Source: Blastocladiella emersonii ATCC 22665 (taxonomy: Eukaryota; Blastocladiomycota; Blastocladiomycetes; Blastocladiales; Blastocladiaceae). Taken from it: DNA of 64,000 bases. Made by a program: the position numbers and the translations under genes. The stretch spans positions 2,542,001-2,606,000 of the forward strand of contig JANHCV010000002.1 in the NCBI GenBank assembly GCA_025594325.1. The letters run 5' to 3'. Shown here piece after piece: positions 13,231 through 23,622 of this stretch (the first letter of the stretch is position 1; the number at the start of each line of letters is the position of its first letter). Below the pieces are notes generated by a model. The model searched no databases. It saw nothing but the letters and a program-made list of their open reading frames with translations, and was not told where the DNA came from.

Positions 13231-13805
13231 TCCGGGTGGTCGCCCAACTAGGCAAGGCGGGGCGCGTGGGTCAGCCAGACGAGATCGGGGGACGTGCGAG
13301 ACGCGCCGCACGCACAGTTGTTGATGCGAGCGCTGACCGAGGAGCACACGACGGCTGCTTGGACACAGGCGGAGCAACGGCGAGGACGTGAAGCGGCGCG
13401 CCGAGTGGGCCGGATGCGTGGAGACCCGAGAGCCCGCGACGGCGTGAAGAGGTCGGCGAGGACGAGAGAGCGAGCGTGAACGGCGGTCCGTCGAAGCCGA
13501 TCTGACTTCCGCGACTGCGCCATCTCGCCGGCCCGCAGATCCCAGCGCTTCCCTGCTATTGGGTTTCGCTGTTCCCGAGCGCCCCCAAACCCGGCGCCTT
13601 CTCGAACCGCGTGCACATCCGTTGTTCCGCCGAATCCTGTGGCTGGAAGCGGCCACTTTGCCCGAACATACCCTTCGGATTCTCCTCCAGGACCAGCAAG
13701 CCCGTCGCTCAACCTTCGCCGCGCTCCCTCTCCCGTCTCCCCTCCTCGATCGTCCGGTAATCGGCCGCGCGACCCGACCTGCAGCACTCGTCACGCACCA
13801 CTACC
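13231..13805. promoter_or_regulatory. Shared divergent promoter region of giant zinc-finger gene and AAA+ gene
   Basis: The start codons of two head-to-head genes are 575 bp apart, so this stretch must carry both promoters. No TATA box is obvious. Long ORFs crossing it on both strands are Arg/Pro-rich artefacts of GC content. The shared region suggests, but does not prove, co-regulation. Confidence 0.5.
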
Positions 13806-16190
13806 ATGGCCACCAAGCAGCAGACGCGCCGCGTGCACTCGCCGCTGACCGACACCATCACGACGCTGCAGGACCTCACGTCCGCGCGCGCGTGGCCGTC
13901 GTGGCGCGCCCGCGTCGAGGACATGCTCGCCGCCGACGGGTGCAAGTTCCTCATGCCCGCGCGCGGCACCGATCCCGCCGCCGTGCCGACCGAGGCCCTC
14001 GTCACGCAGCTCGCCGCCCGCCTCAAGTCGCTGCACAAGCTGAGCTCGGACGCCGACGCCCGCGCCGAGGCCCGCGACCTGCAGTTCGCCTACTGCGCGC
14101 TGCTCCGCTCGACGCTCGCCAGCGACTGGTACGCGGTCGTCGCCGACGCCGAGTGCCCGACGGCTCTGATCGCCGCGCTCGAGGCCCACGCCGCCGCCGA
14201 GTCGGCCAAGGCCGCCGCTCTCGCCGCCAAGAACAAGTCGTCGTCGTCGTCGTCGTTGGGCGGCGTCAAGGCCGAGAAGGTCATCCCGCTCATCCTCCAG
14301 GACAAGAACAACGCCTTCAACCACGCCGAGCTGACCCAGCTCGTCGACCAGCTGTGCGGCTCGCTGCTCGACCGCGACGAGGCCGTGCGCGTGCTGCTGC
14401 TCAGCGTGCTCTCGGGCCAGAACGTGCTGCTGCTCGGCCCGCCCGGCACCGCCAAGTCGTACGCCGTCAACGAGACCATGAAGCGCATCGTCACGCCGCG
14501 CCCGCACTTTTCGACCACGCTGCACGCCACCTCGACCGTCGACGACCTGATCGGCCCGATCGACGTGCAGTCGCTGACCACCGTCAGCGTGTCGCAGCGC
14601 AACCTCGGCGGCATGCTCGCCGACACGGAGCTGGCCTTCCTCGACGAGATCTTCAAGGCGTCCAAGGCGACGCTGTCGTGCCTCATGACCATCCTCAACG
14701 AGCGCCGCATCGCCAACGGCTCCACCATGGTCGACACGCCGCTGCACGTGTGCTTCGGCGCGTCCAACGAGGTGCCGCTCGAGGCGTCGCAGGCCGCGCT
14801 CATGGACCGCTTCCCGCTGCGCGTGTTCGTCGACTACGTCAGCCCGACCACGCGGCTCGCGCTGCTCGGCTTCCTCGGTACCGACACGTCGTCGTCGTCG
14901 TCGCCCGTGCTGCGCATCAACCTCGGCGACGTGGCCGACGTCAGCAAGCGCGCGCAGGCGCTCGGCAACGTGCTCGCCGACCCGGCCATGCTCGCGCTGT
15001 TCACGGACCTGCACGAGTACATCAACGGCGCCCTCCTGCGCGAGGCCGAGTACCGCGCCGCCGGTCCTCCTCCCGCCACCGCTGCATCTACTTCAACCAG
15101 CACCGCCTCGACGGGCGTGCGCAAGGGCGGCTCGGCGTGGATGGACTCGCTGTTCGCGGGCGGCAAGTCGGGCGTGTTCGGCGCGCAGTCGCAGCAGACG
15201 TACGGCGGGTGGCTGCTCACGGACCGCGGCATCGTGGTGCTGCTCAAGGTGCTGCGCGTCGTCGTGTTCGCGCACGGCCGCACCAAGGCCAACCCGCTCG
15301 ACGTGTACCCGGTCGTGTACGTGGCGTGGCAGACCAAGGACCAGCACCAGTGCCTCGTGCAGTGGCTCGAGGCCCGCCTCGCCAAGGAGCTCGCCGCGCT
15401 CGCGCAGATCAAGGGCCGCGACGCTGTCGCCGCGACGGTCAAGGCGCACCTGTTCGTGCCCGACGCCGCCAAGCAGCGAATCCTCAACGGGTTCATGGGC
15501 CCCGCTCCCGCCGTCGAGACCAAGCCCGCTCCCGCGCTGGCCCCTGTGGCGCCAGCTGCCGAGCCTGCACCCGCCGTCGAGCAGAAACCCGCGGCCTCCG
15601 AGGTCTCGCTTCGCGTCGTGTCCATGGGCTTCAACGAGCGCACGGGCGAGCAGGGCACGTTCCGCGTCAGCATGGGTAACGCGGCGCCGTTCATCGACAT
15701 TAGCGGTCCGCGCGGCACCAACATGCAGTTCACCGGGCTGCACATCGTATCCATCGACGGGTTCACGGGCGGCCGGCCGACTGGGATTCAGCACTGGCTC
15801 GTCAACACCAACTCGCCCAAGCGCGAGGTGACGCGCCTGCAGTACTACGGCGATTCGGAGCCCGTTCGCTTTGAGCAGAAGACGATCGCCGAGGTCCTCA
15901 ATGACCTGGCGAATCCCGCCAAGGCGCTGGTGGGTCGTGTCGTCGTAATCGGCGTGTTCGACGAGGCGAGCGAGAACCTGGTCGACTTCAGCCGCATCAA
16001 GATCCAGACCGCGTCGGGCCGCGGCCAGCGTTCCCGGATCAGCGACCTTCGCTACCGCTCCGGCTACGCGTGTGCAGTTCAGATGCGGACTGGCGCCGAC
16101 GGGAACCTCACGCGCGTGTCCCTTGGCGAGGAGCTCTCGCCCGCGGGCGAGGTCGCTGAGCTTCAGTGTTCGGCCCTGTTTCCCAACTAG
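13806..16190 (+). CDS. RavA/MoxR-like AAA+ ATPase with C-terminal ILEI/FAM3-like domain
   Basis: Intronless, 794 residues. After a ~150-residue helical N-terminus with a poly-Ser stretch comes a MoxR-clade AAA+ module. It has Walker A GPPGTAKS (211-218), Walker B LAFLDEIFKA with D280/E281, sensor 1 GASNE (N321) and an arginine-finger-like MDRF (R335). The order and wording (SGQNVLLLGPPG, ILNERRIANG, SNEVPLEASQAALMDRF) resemble bacterial RavA, a MoxR ATPase that works with the von Willebrand A protein ViaA. Residues ~490-600 are a Pro/Ala linker. Residues ~601-794 carry an ILEI-like domain (FTGLHIVSIDGFTGG, VVVIGVFDEASENL, RSGYACAVQM), also present in the divergently transcribed giant protein. 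No signal peptide or membrane segment is seen. It is probably an ATP-driven remodeller acting with its neighbour; substrates are unknown. Confidence 0.88.
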   Translation: MATKQQTRRVHSPLTDTITTLQDLTSARAWPSWRARVEDMLAADGCKFLMPARGTDPAAVPTEALVTQLAARLKSLHKLSSDADARAEARDLQFAYCALLRSTLASDWYAVVADAECPTALIAALEAHAAAESAKAAALAAKNKSSSSSSLGGVKAEKVIPLILQDKNNAFNHAELTQLVDQLCGSLLDRDEAVRVLLLSVLSGQNVLLLGPPGTAKSYAVNETMKRIVTPRPHFSTTLHATSTVDDLIGPIDVQSLTTVSVSQRNLGGMLADTELAFLDEIFKASKATLSCLMTILNERRIANGSTMVDTPLHVCFGASNEVPLEASQAALMDRFPLRVFVDYVSPTTRLALLGFLGTDTSSSSSPVLRINLGDVADVSKRAQALGNVLADPAMLALFTDLHEYINGALLREAEYRAAGPPPATAASTSTSTASTGVRKGGSAWMDSLFAGGKSGVFGAQSQQTYGGWLLTDRGIVVLLKVLRVVVFAHGRTKANPLDVYPVVYVAWQTKDQHQCLVQWLEARLAKELAALAQIKGRDAVAATVKAHLFVPDAAKQRILNGFMGPAPAVETKPAPALAPVAPAAEPAPAVEQKPAASEVSLRVVSMGFNERTGEQGTFRVSMGNAAPFIDISGPRGTNMQFTGLHIVSIDGFTGGRPTGIQHWLVNTNSPKREVTRLQYYGDSEPVRFEQKTIAEVLNDLANPAKALVGRVVVIGVFDEASENLVDFSRIKIQTASGRGQRSRISDLRYRSGYACAVQMRTGADGNLTRVSLGEELSPAGEVAELQCSALFPN

Positions 16191-16611
16191 GTGACTTCCG
16201 AACTGATCAATATAGTACGCTGAGGCCTTTAATAGTCGCAAGAAATCGCACTTCACATCAAGTCCTCAAGCGGATGGCGTCGTGAGAGACGCGTTGCTCA
16301 AACGCACGTGGTGGCACAGCCGAGCGCTGTTCCGCGAGCCGAGCGACCCGCGAGGCGTCGGATGCCTCGCGCATGCTGCTCTCGAAACCGTTGGTTTCAA
16401 CCAACCAAAGTTTCCGTCGCTGCTGCCGGGCAGAGCGATTCATCTACGGGTCAGTCGACGCGTGTGCCGCCCGCCCTCGTTAGACCGGCGATGCTGACAT
16501 TGATTGCACTACGCGTTCTTGAGCGCGTCAAGAGTGCTCAACGTCAGGGCTCGACCAGTTTGGGTTCACACTTAACTCTGTTTATCGAAATGCCACATGA
16601 CCATCGCGCGG
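16191..16611. other. Convergent 3' intergenic region
   Basis: It lies between the stops of the AAA+ gene (plus) and the WD-repeat gene (minus). I see no gene. A small hairpin-forming stretch GTTGGTTTCAACCAAC lies near 16389-16404. Confidence 0.4.
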
Positions 16612-19560
16612 CTACACATCCTCGGTGCACTCGCGCGCAAGTCGCTGCACCTCCTGGATTCCCACGCCTGCGCCCTCGAGCACGGACTCGACCTGGAACG
16701 CGACGCACCCGGCCTCGAGCCCGACGATCAGGATTGACTCGTCGGGCGAGACCGTGAGCCGCGAGATGAGCCCGCGGCCGACGTTGAGCGCGCCCCACGC
16801 GCCGCGCGGACGGTGGCCCGCGTCCATGTCCTCGGCCGAGTACCGCACGACCTTGCCAACGGGTAGCGGCGGCGCGCCGTCGAGCGCGTTGGGCCCGAAC
16901 CCATACAGCGCCTCGGGCGGGATGGTCGCGCCGTGCGACCACACGTCGTCGACGTCGAGCTTGCGCTTCCAGAGGTAGACGTCGTCGACGAACGGACACT
17001 GATCGCGCACGCGGATCAGCGACGAGGTCGAGGCGGCCAGGATGTCCTGCTGCGTCGGGACCGACTGCCGCGTCGACTTGAGGTCGACCGGGGTGCTGGC
17101 GCTCCGCGACGCGCAGGCGAGCGTTGGGCGGTACGCGTGCAGCAGCGGGATGTCCCAGAACCGGATCACGCCGTCGCGACCCGCCGTTGCGAGCAGGTCG
17201 CTCCCGCGCAACCACACGGCGTCGATGATCCCGACGCTCGTGTCCGCGTGTGCCACGGTGTCGTCTACACGCGAGCGACGCGAACTGTGAGAACACGCGG
17301 CGCGGATGGCGTTTCGGGCGGTCCGAACCCGAGTGCGGCAGAATGCCCAGTGCGCGCGTCTTGTCCGAGACGTCGATGACGACGAGCCGGTTGCTGCACC
17401 CGCCCGCGTACGCGTACCGGCCACACGGACTACACGGCGAGGGTCAGCCATGGTCGCGGAGCGGCCGCGCGTGTCGCGTACCTGAACCCGAGGACGTCGC
17501 AATCGGTCAGCCCGGTCCACCACGCGCACTCGACGACGGGATCTGCGATGCGCCGCGGGCTGAACTTGGTAGCCTCACCGATGGGCGCGAGCTTGACGAA
17601 CCACAGCCGCTGGTCGCCTGAGTTAGCGCCCGTGCGCCTGGCTTTTTCGCGCGGCGCCGTGATGAACGCGGCATACGGGCCGTGCGTGCCGTCGACGGCG
17701 GCCACGTCGACGATGGGGAACGGGTGCGCGATGGAGTGGCGCAGCGGGCCCGCGTCGGTGGGCGTGCGCCACGCCGCGTTGCCCGTCCCGGCGCAGCACA
17801 GCTCATTGATCTGGCGCAGGTCCCACACGATCAGCGCGGCCCACTGCGTGCCCTTGAACGTGTCGCACCCGGCCACGAGCCGGTGCGCGCCCGCGAACGC
17901 GAGCCGGTTGACGGGGCGCCGCTCGGCGTCGAGCAGCGCGAAGGACCGGCGGAAGTCGCCGCGCACGATGCGGGCCAGGTTGAAGACGATGAGGTTGCTA
18001 CATGAATGCGTGCGAGAAGGGCGTCAGTCGGCCGACCCTGAGACCCCGCGCCGCTAGAGAGGCCTACCTGTCCTGGTCGCCGACGGCAATCATCCACGGC
18101 GCCTCAGGCGACTGCGCGATGGCGATCGCAAACTCCGAGTCGCTGAAGGTGGGAAACTCGGGCGGGAGCGGGACGGGCGACCCGTCGTCGATGCGCGACA
18201 CAGCGAAGGTGCCGTTGACGCCGCCCGAGACGACCCAGTCGCGCCACACGACGACGGCGGCGACGGTGAGCGAGCAGCGCGGGGCGAGTGGGTTGGCGCC
18301 CGCGTTCGGGTTCGGGACCGAGTGAAGCTCGCGTTCCATGCGGTACGCGCGCGCCGTGAGATCGACGAAGATCAGGTTGCCCTCGCGGTTCTCCGAGTCG
18401 CCGGGTTTTGCGGCCGCGGCAACGACGAGGAGGCGGCTACACACAGAATCGAAAGTTAGCGCGCGAGTCGAGGGAGCGCTGGGTGGGTACAGGGCGCACT
18501 TGTTGGGCATCACGAGCATCTCCGTATCGCCACTCGTGGTCGGCAGGTTGAAGGCGAAGTTGAGCGACGCGAGCACCTCGCGGTTCATCCACTGCCGCAT
18601 CCCGCGCTGGTTGCCCGTGATCTCGGTGCGGAAGCGAAGATGCAGCCGGTTGATGCCGCCCGCGAGCGCTGCGTTGCCAGCCAGCGGAGCTTCAAATGCC
18701 AGTCTCCGCGGCGCAGGCAAGCTGCTCTCTGGCACCACGACAGCAATGTGTCGCTGCGGCGGCAAACCATTTTCGCCGGGCTTCTCGACGATGAAGGCAC
18801 CGACTGGCGCGCCACCGAGCCGAGCGTAAGCATCGAGCGCCGCTGCGTCGACCACGGGAAGCTCTGGATGCGGCGCCTCGGAGTCGGAATAGGCGGATAA
18901 GGCACCGTTCGTGCCCGCCTGAAGGATCGCGTGGTGGATCATGCGAAGCTGCTCCACGCTAAGCAAGTCGGTAGGCAACGTATTGGTGTGCTGCGGCGCG
19001 GGGTGCCGGTGCCTGCCCACACTCACGAGCTTGCCCGCGTGCAAGTGTCTGCTCCTGCGCACGAACAGGCTCGGGTTGTGACCGACCCCGTGCATGTCCC
19101 ACTTCTTCCAGTGTAACTGGACACGATGAGCGTCGCCGCGCGTGCGGATGGCAGGTCGCGACTTCGTTGGCGGCGGCTTAGGGATCTGCGGGATGAGACC
19201 GGCAACGAGCTCGTCCTCCAGGACCTCCTCGGCTTCACCCCAGTCGCCACTGGTCGTGTCCACATCCATGGCCGAGTCGTCCTCGTCCTCGTCGTCGCCG
19301 TCGCCCGTATCCGAGTCCGAATCCACATCCATGCAAGCGGTGCTCGACGTACGCCGCGCCCGAGGACGTGAGGGCGGCGGCGGAGCACGCTGGGCGTTCG
19401 AGGCGCCGCTCGACATGCTGGACACGCTCGAGACGCCGGAGTTACCCGAGCCGGGTCGGGACTCGGGCGTCGGCGACGACGAGGCGATGGTGATGACCTC
19501 ACGCGCGGGTGGGCGGCCTGCCGCGCCCGCTGCGCCAAGTGGGGCGCGGTTGCAATTCAT
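16612..19560 (-). CDS. WD-repeat (beta-propeller) protein, family not identified
   Basis: Four exons (19560-18068, 17997-17482, 17429-17329, 17264-16612) join in frame to 920 residues. Donors are GTAGGC, GTACGC and GTTCGG, and all acceptors are TAG. The N-terminus (~1-110) is disordered and acidic, with short Asp/Glu runs. The rest has WD40-type blades: AALIVWDLRQI, a join producing FSPCGRYAYAGG across intron 2, NRLVVIDVSDK, SDLLATAGRDGVIRFWDIP and SRLTVSPDESILIVGL. The family usually forms protein-interaction scaffolds. No second domain is recognised, so the complex it serves cannot be named. It is divergent from CFAP300, with only ~185 bp between start codons. Confidence 0.72.
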
Positions 19561-19744
19561 ATGCTATGCATTAGCGGCGACGCATGCGCTCGTTGAGGGA
19601 GCGGGGAGTCGGAGCACTCCAGTCGTGAGTCATGGCGGCCGCCTCCTCGGCGCGCTCACGCGTGGCGGCGCGACGCGTCCGCGACGTGTTGCTCGGCCGC
19701 TTGCTCTCTCTCTCGTCGATGCAACCCCGCCCTCACCATCTGCA

Positions 19745-20921
19745 ATGTTGTCTCCTCACTCGCCGCAGTCTCCCGCTGCCGCCGATGCATCTGCGCCACC
19801 AGCGCCCACGCCCGCCGAGGTGAAGCTCGCGCGGTCGGGTGCCTCCGCGATCGGCGTTCCCACCTTCCGCTTCATCTCGCACGGCGACCGGCAGCCACTC
19901 GCCATCTCTCCGAGCACCTCGAACGCGCGAGTTAATGCGCGTCGCGGTGCCACCGAGTCGCCCGAGGCCACGGCGCGCAAGCTCATGGACAAGTGGTGCG
20001 TGTCCTCGCGCGACGACGTGCGTTGTCAGGGTTGCTGACTTGACGACACGGGCGTGCAGGGGATTCACGTCCGAGAACTCGTACCTCCGCTGCTTCTCGT
20101 ACGACCAGTTCGTCGCGCCGCACCAGTACGAGGCGTTCCTCAAGCAGTTCTTTGCGGATCCCGTCGTTCGGGGCGATCTACAGGTACTATTCCTCGATCA
20201 AACGATTACTCGACTCGCGTTAACATTAATCACGCGTCTAGCTGGTCGGCTCCACGGACGCGTTGCGCCCACTGTCCGGCTCGACCGGTAACCTCGCGTT
20301 CCACCCGCTTGCCGTGACGCGGTGCGACATGTCCATCTTCGACGGTCTCTTTGACTCGGGCGTCGTGCGGCGTAACGGGGCCATCGTCAAGTGCTTTGAC
20401 GACTACTACTCGCCCGCTGCGGTCCCGACTGCACCCTCGGCCGATTTGCACGCCGAGCCGGGCGACACGCTGATCCCCGACGAGCTGCGGCGCGCGATGC
20501 TCGACGCGAGCTCCGACCACTTTGACTCGGCCGTGACGACGACTGACCGTCGCGAGCTGCTGTACCACCTATTCGCGCACCTGGTCCTCGGCGGCCGCGT
20601 CAACCAGTTCGAGGACGAGATCGCGCCGTACTTGACCGTCGCCAAGCTCATTTACAAGAAGATGATCAGGTACGCGATGCGTTCGCCTATCACGTGCAAT
20701 GTCGAGTGCTAACCTTGGTCATTCGTAGTGCCACCCGCTCTCAATCCGACCCGAACGTGATCCAGCTGCACGGCGCCGCGTTCGCCGTCCTCCCGCGCAA
20801 CGCCGACTCGACGGCACCGCTCTTTCCGATGCGGCACCGCCAGAACTTCCTCATCGCAGCCATCGACCCGCTGCGCCGCCGCGTCACGCTGTGGTACCAC
20901 GCATCCACGGCCTTTTACTGA
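19745..20921 (+). CDS. CFAP300: CFAP300 (C11orf70) homologue, dynein-arm assembly factor
   Basis: Four exons (19745-19995, 20060-20183, 20242-20669, 20729-20921) give 331 residues. After a ~70-residue low-complexity N-terminus, the protein follows the CFAP300 pattern: LRCFSYDQFV, FFADPVVRGDLQ, MSIFDGLFDSGVVRRNG, IVKCFDDYY, IPDELRRAMLDASS, DRRELLYHLFAHLVLGGRVN, EDEIAPYLTVAKLIYKKMI and the C-terminal FLIAAIDPLRRRVTLWYH. These match the human protein motif by motif in the same order, as far as I can recall it. CFAP300 is a cytoplasmic and ciliary factor needed for outer and inner dynein arm assembly. Its presence means the organism very probably makes motile cilia. The gene shares a short promoter region with the WD-repeat gene. 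Confidence 0.9.
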
Positions 20922-21375
20922 GTCTGAATGACATCAGATGATTATTGGAGCGTATGTGTGAAATGGCAGTACCAGAGCCGTCTTGAGCTGAGAAAGGCTT
21001 TCAGGTTGCCACCCGCCCGCGATGAGTTGAGTCGTGGCCGCATCGCCGGTCGCGCGCGCTGTAGCCAGGCGGTTCTGGAGGAGCGCCGTGCGCGTGCGAT
21101 AAAAGGTACCCGCTTGGCTCGGTCGTACTGACTCTGCGTTCCGGCCACCATGGTCGTGGCCGCGAGGACGATGGCCACGGCCGCGGAGACGCGTTTCGGC
21201 TCGGCGCGTGGATCGCGTCGTGTCTCCGCCCCGACCACGTGTCCCAGCCACTGGAACACAACGCGTGTGTCTCCCACCCGCTCGCGATTGACTCGTAGGC
21301 ATCCCCGCGTGCATGGTTGGTGATGACAGGGTCCGCCGCGCTCTGCTCTCCCTCGCCCGAGCTCGAACTCAACAG
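20922..21375. other. Intergenic region upstream of secreted-protein gene A
   Basis: Short overlapping ORFs on both strands have no domain and poor composition. It should contain the promoter and any 5' exon of the following gene. An ATG at 21150 is in the frame of the downstream signal peptide, but TGA at 21327 stops that frame and I found no splice that joins them cleanly. Confidence 0.4.
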
Positions 21376-22844
21376 CGACCAGTATCAACGCCAATGCCCT
21401 CCTCGTCCTGTCGCTCCTGTGCGCCGGTACCGCCCGCGGCGCCGAGGTCGAACGCCGTGGTACGCGTCACGCGCGTGCTCGCATCACGTATCACTCGCGC
21501 CGGCGCTGACGCGTCCGCGGCGACGTGTAGAGCCGGTACAGCCGGGCGGTATCCCCGCGCCGGCGACGTGGCCTGGGACCGAGTACTCTGGCCATACCCA
21601 GCTGAAGCCGGACTCGTGGCACGGGTTCCTGGCCTGCACGGACTCGCGCAGTCTGTGGTCGCTGCGGCTCGACAGCCCGGTGGCGACGCGCCGCGCGACG
21701 TGACGGTCGACCTCGTTGTGTCGTACGAGGGCGCGAACATCAACCACGACACGCCGCACGCGTACCTGTGGGCCAACGGCCAGTGGGTCGCGCAGACCGA
21801 GGCGGCCGACCCCGTCAACGAGAAGTGCGCCGACACCCACGAGCAGTCGCCCGAGGTCGACACGCTGTGCCTGGCCAACCCGAACGCGCCCAAGCTGACG
21901 GCCACGCTCCCCGCCGGCACCGAGCGCTTCGCCTTCACGCCCATCACCGGCACCAAGTGCATGATGGGCATGTTCCGGTACCGCTTCACCTCGCCGCCCG
22001 CGTACTGCACCCCGACCAGCGCGCCCGACTACGTCGTCCCGCGCACCGCGGCCGGCACCGCTGCGGCGGCCGGGCTCCACGTCACGCAGCTCGCGTGTGC
22101 TCAGGTCAACCCCGATCTCGCCGACGTCATGTCCAAGAACGCCGTCGACGTGGCCAAGGGTACGCGCGCGAGTCACCTCTACGCCGTTGCGATGCGGTCC
22201 CTGATCCTCGACCGCCGCGTGTAGCCGGCATCGAGTGCATCGGTCTCGGTAAGCAGGCGCTGGTCGCGAGCTGGGAGGGCAACTCGTACGATCAGCCCGG
22301 GCTTCTCCTCGCGCTGCCTCGTGTCGCTGGCAAGGTACGCGTGTTCCTTCCTCATCCTCGCATAGCTCTCTCGCTCACGCTGCTCGACGCGTAGCTTCCC
22401 TCGGTCAATGTCGCCGAACCGTCGGCCTCGCTGCCGCCCATCTGCAAGCTGCGCAAGACCGGCGAAACCGAGTTCGGCCTGGTCCCGGGCACCGACTCGC
22501 CGATCCGCGTCGTGCGCGTCGCCGAGGACGTGGACGGCGCGTCGGCCGCCGCCGTGTGCACGCGCCACGGGTACACGCTCGCTGACATCAAGACGGGCGA
22601 CACCTTCACCGCGGCGTCGGGCATCGTCCACCAGGCGCTCTGCAAGAGCGGCACCGCGTGGATCCACTCGTACGACGGCGACTCGTACACGGGGTCGTGC
22701 GTCGCGCTCACGGCCGGCGACGCGGGCGACAAGCTCGGCAGCGTCACGGTCCCCGCGGGCGGGTGCACGGCCAAGCTCGGCGCGGTCCTGTGTCAGACGG
22801 TGGCGGCCGCATCAGCTCCGATGCAGCGCCGCAGCGAGCTCTGA
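21376..22844 (+). pseudogene. Secreted-protein gene copy A, probably disrupted (no start, frameshift)
   Basis: Upstream member of a tandem pair with the gene at 23623-25104. Introns are at 21460-21530, 22160-22224 and 22335-22394, three positions shared with the other copy. The leader NALLVLSLLCAGTARGAEV matches copy B's signal peptide but has no in-frame ATG before it. A second defect lies near 21681-21706. The frame reading SWHGFLACTDSRSLWSLRLD ends at TGA after VATRRAT, while the homologous continuation DVTVDLVVSYEG is in another frame; the copy has about five extra bases there compared with B. Downstream the match is good (VAQTEAADPVNEKC, PITGTKCMMGMFRYRF) and the C-terminus APMQRRSEL is intact. 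It may be a true pseudogene, an assembly error or a gene with an unseen 5' exon. Confidence 0.6.
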
Positions 22845-23622
22845 GCTGTGCTCCAATTCTGAGCGCGGTCGGTGTTGCGCATTGCGAGGATGTGAATACC
22901 AGGTTTGATTGTTCCGCCCGCGTCTATCACGAGTAGTTCACTTGGCGGGGAAGGCGACGATCGAGTTGCGTGAGAGCGGTGCAGATCAAGCGAGAGCGGT
23001 CAGGCTTAACGGACGACCATGTTGGAAGCGGCACGGTGCGCTGCAACGTGGCGTGCCAGTAGGGCGGCATGTGGCAGTTAACGTCGGCCAGCTCGAGGCG
23101 AAATGCTCAGCTTACCGCCAGCCGGCCACGACTGGACGGGGCAGGGTAGCGGAGCGAGAACGCACAGCAGAAGCTCGCTGTCCGGCTCGCTGTCGTCCTC
23201 GACGTGGCGCGGATGCACCTGCCGGCGACCCACCCGAATCCCGGGCGCTGCATCAACCAGTTGCATCTACTGCATCGTGTATACATGGTGTGAGGGCTGA
23301 GCGGTCGCAAGTGCGAGGGAGGACGGACGAGGTTTGACGGGCGAGCGCGCCCCACCGAAAGCGCGGCGCGCGACTTCGGCGCAGCCGCGCACGTGGGTCG
23401 CGTCGCCCCGCCGTTCCAGACCTTCCAGGCCAGGCACGTCGGCAGAGGGTGCGCCGTGACCAACGCGTGCGCCCTGGCGTGCGCCCGCGAAGCGTGGGAA
23501 CCTGCCAGGGAACCTGCACTCGCCAGCGCGCAGGGCGGGCGAACGCACTCATGTCCGAGGTCCCTCCTCCGCGCACTCGCTCGACCGGATTCGGCATCGT
23601 GTGGCCTGTCGCAGTACCCGCA
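22845..23622. other. Intergenic region between the two secreted-protein copies
   Basis: No gene recognised. Overlapping minus-strand ORFs are antisense or compositional. It holds the promoter of copy B; I see no clear TATA box. Confidence 0.4.

Noticed and set aside
20934-21394. Minus-strand ORFs upstream of secreted-protein copy A
   Set aside because: No domain or codon-like composition; they overlap the promoter region and each other.
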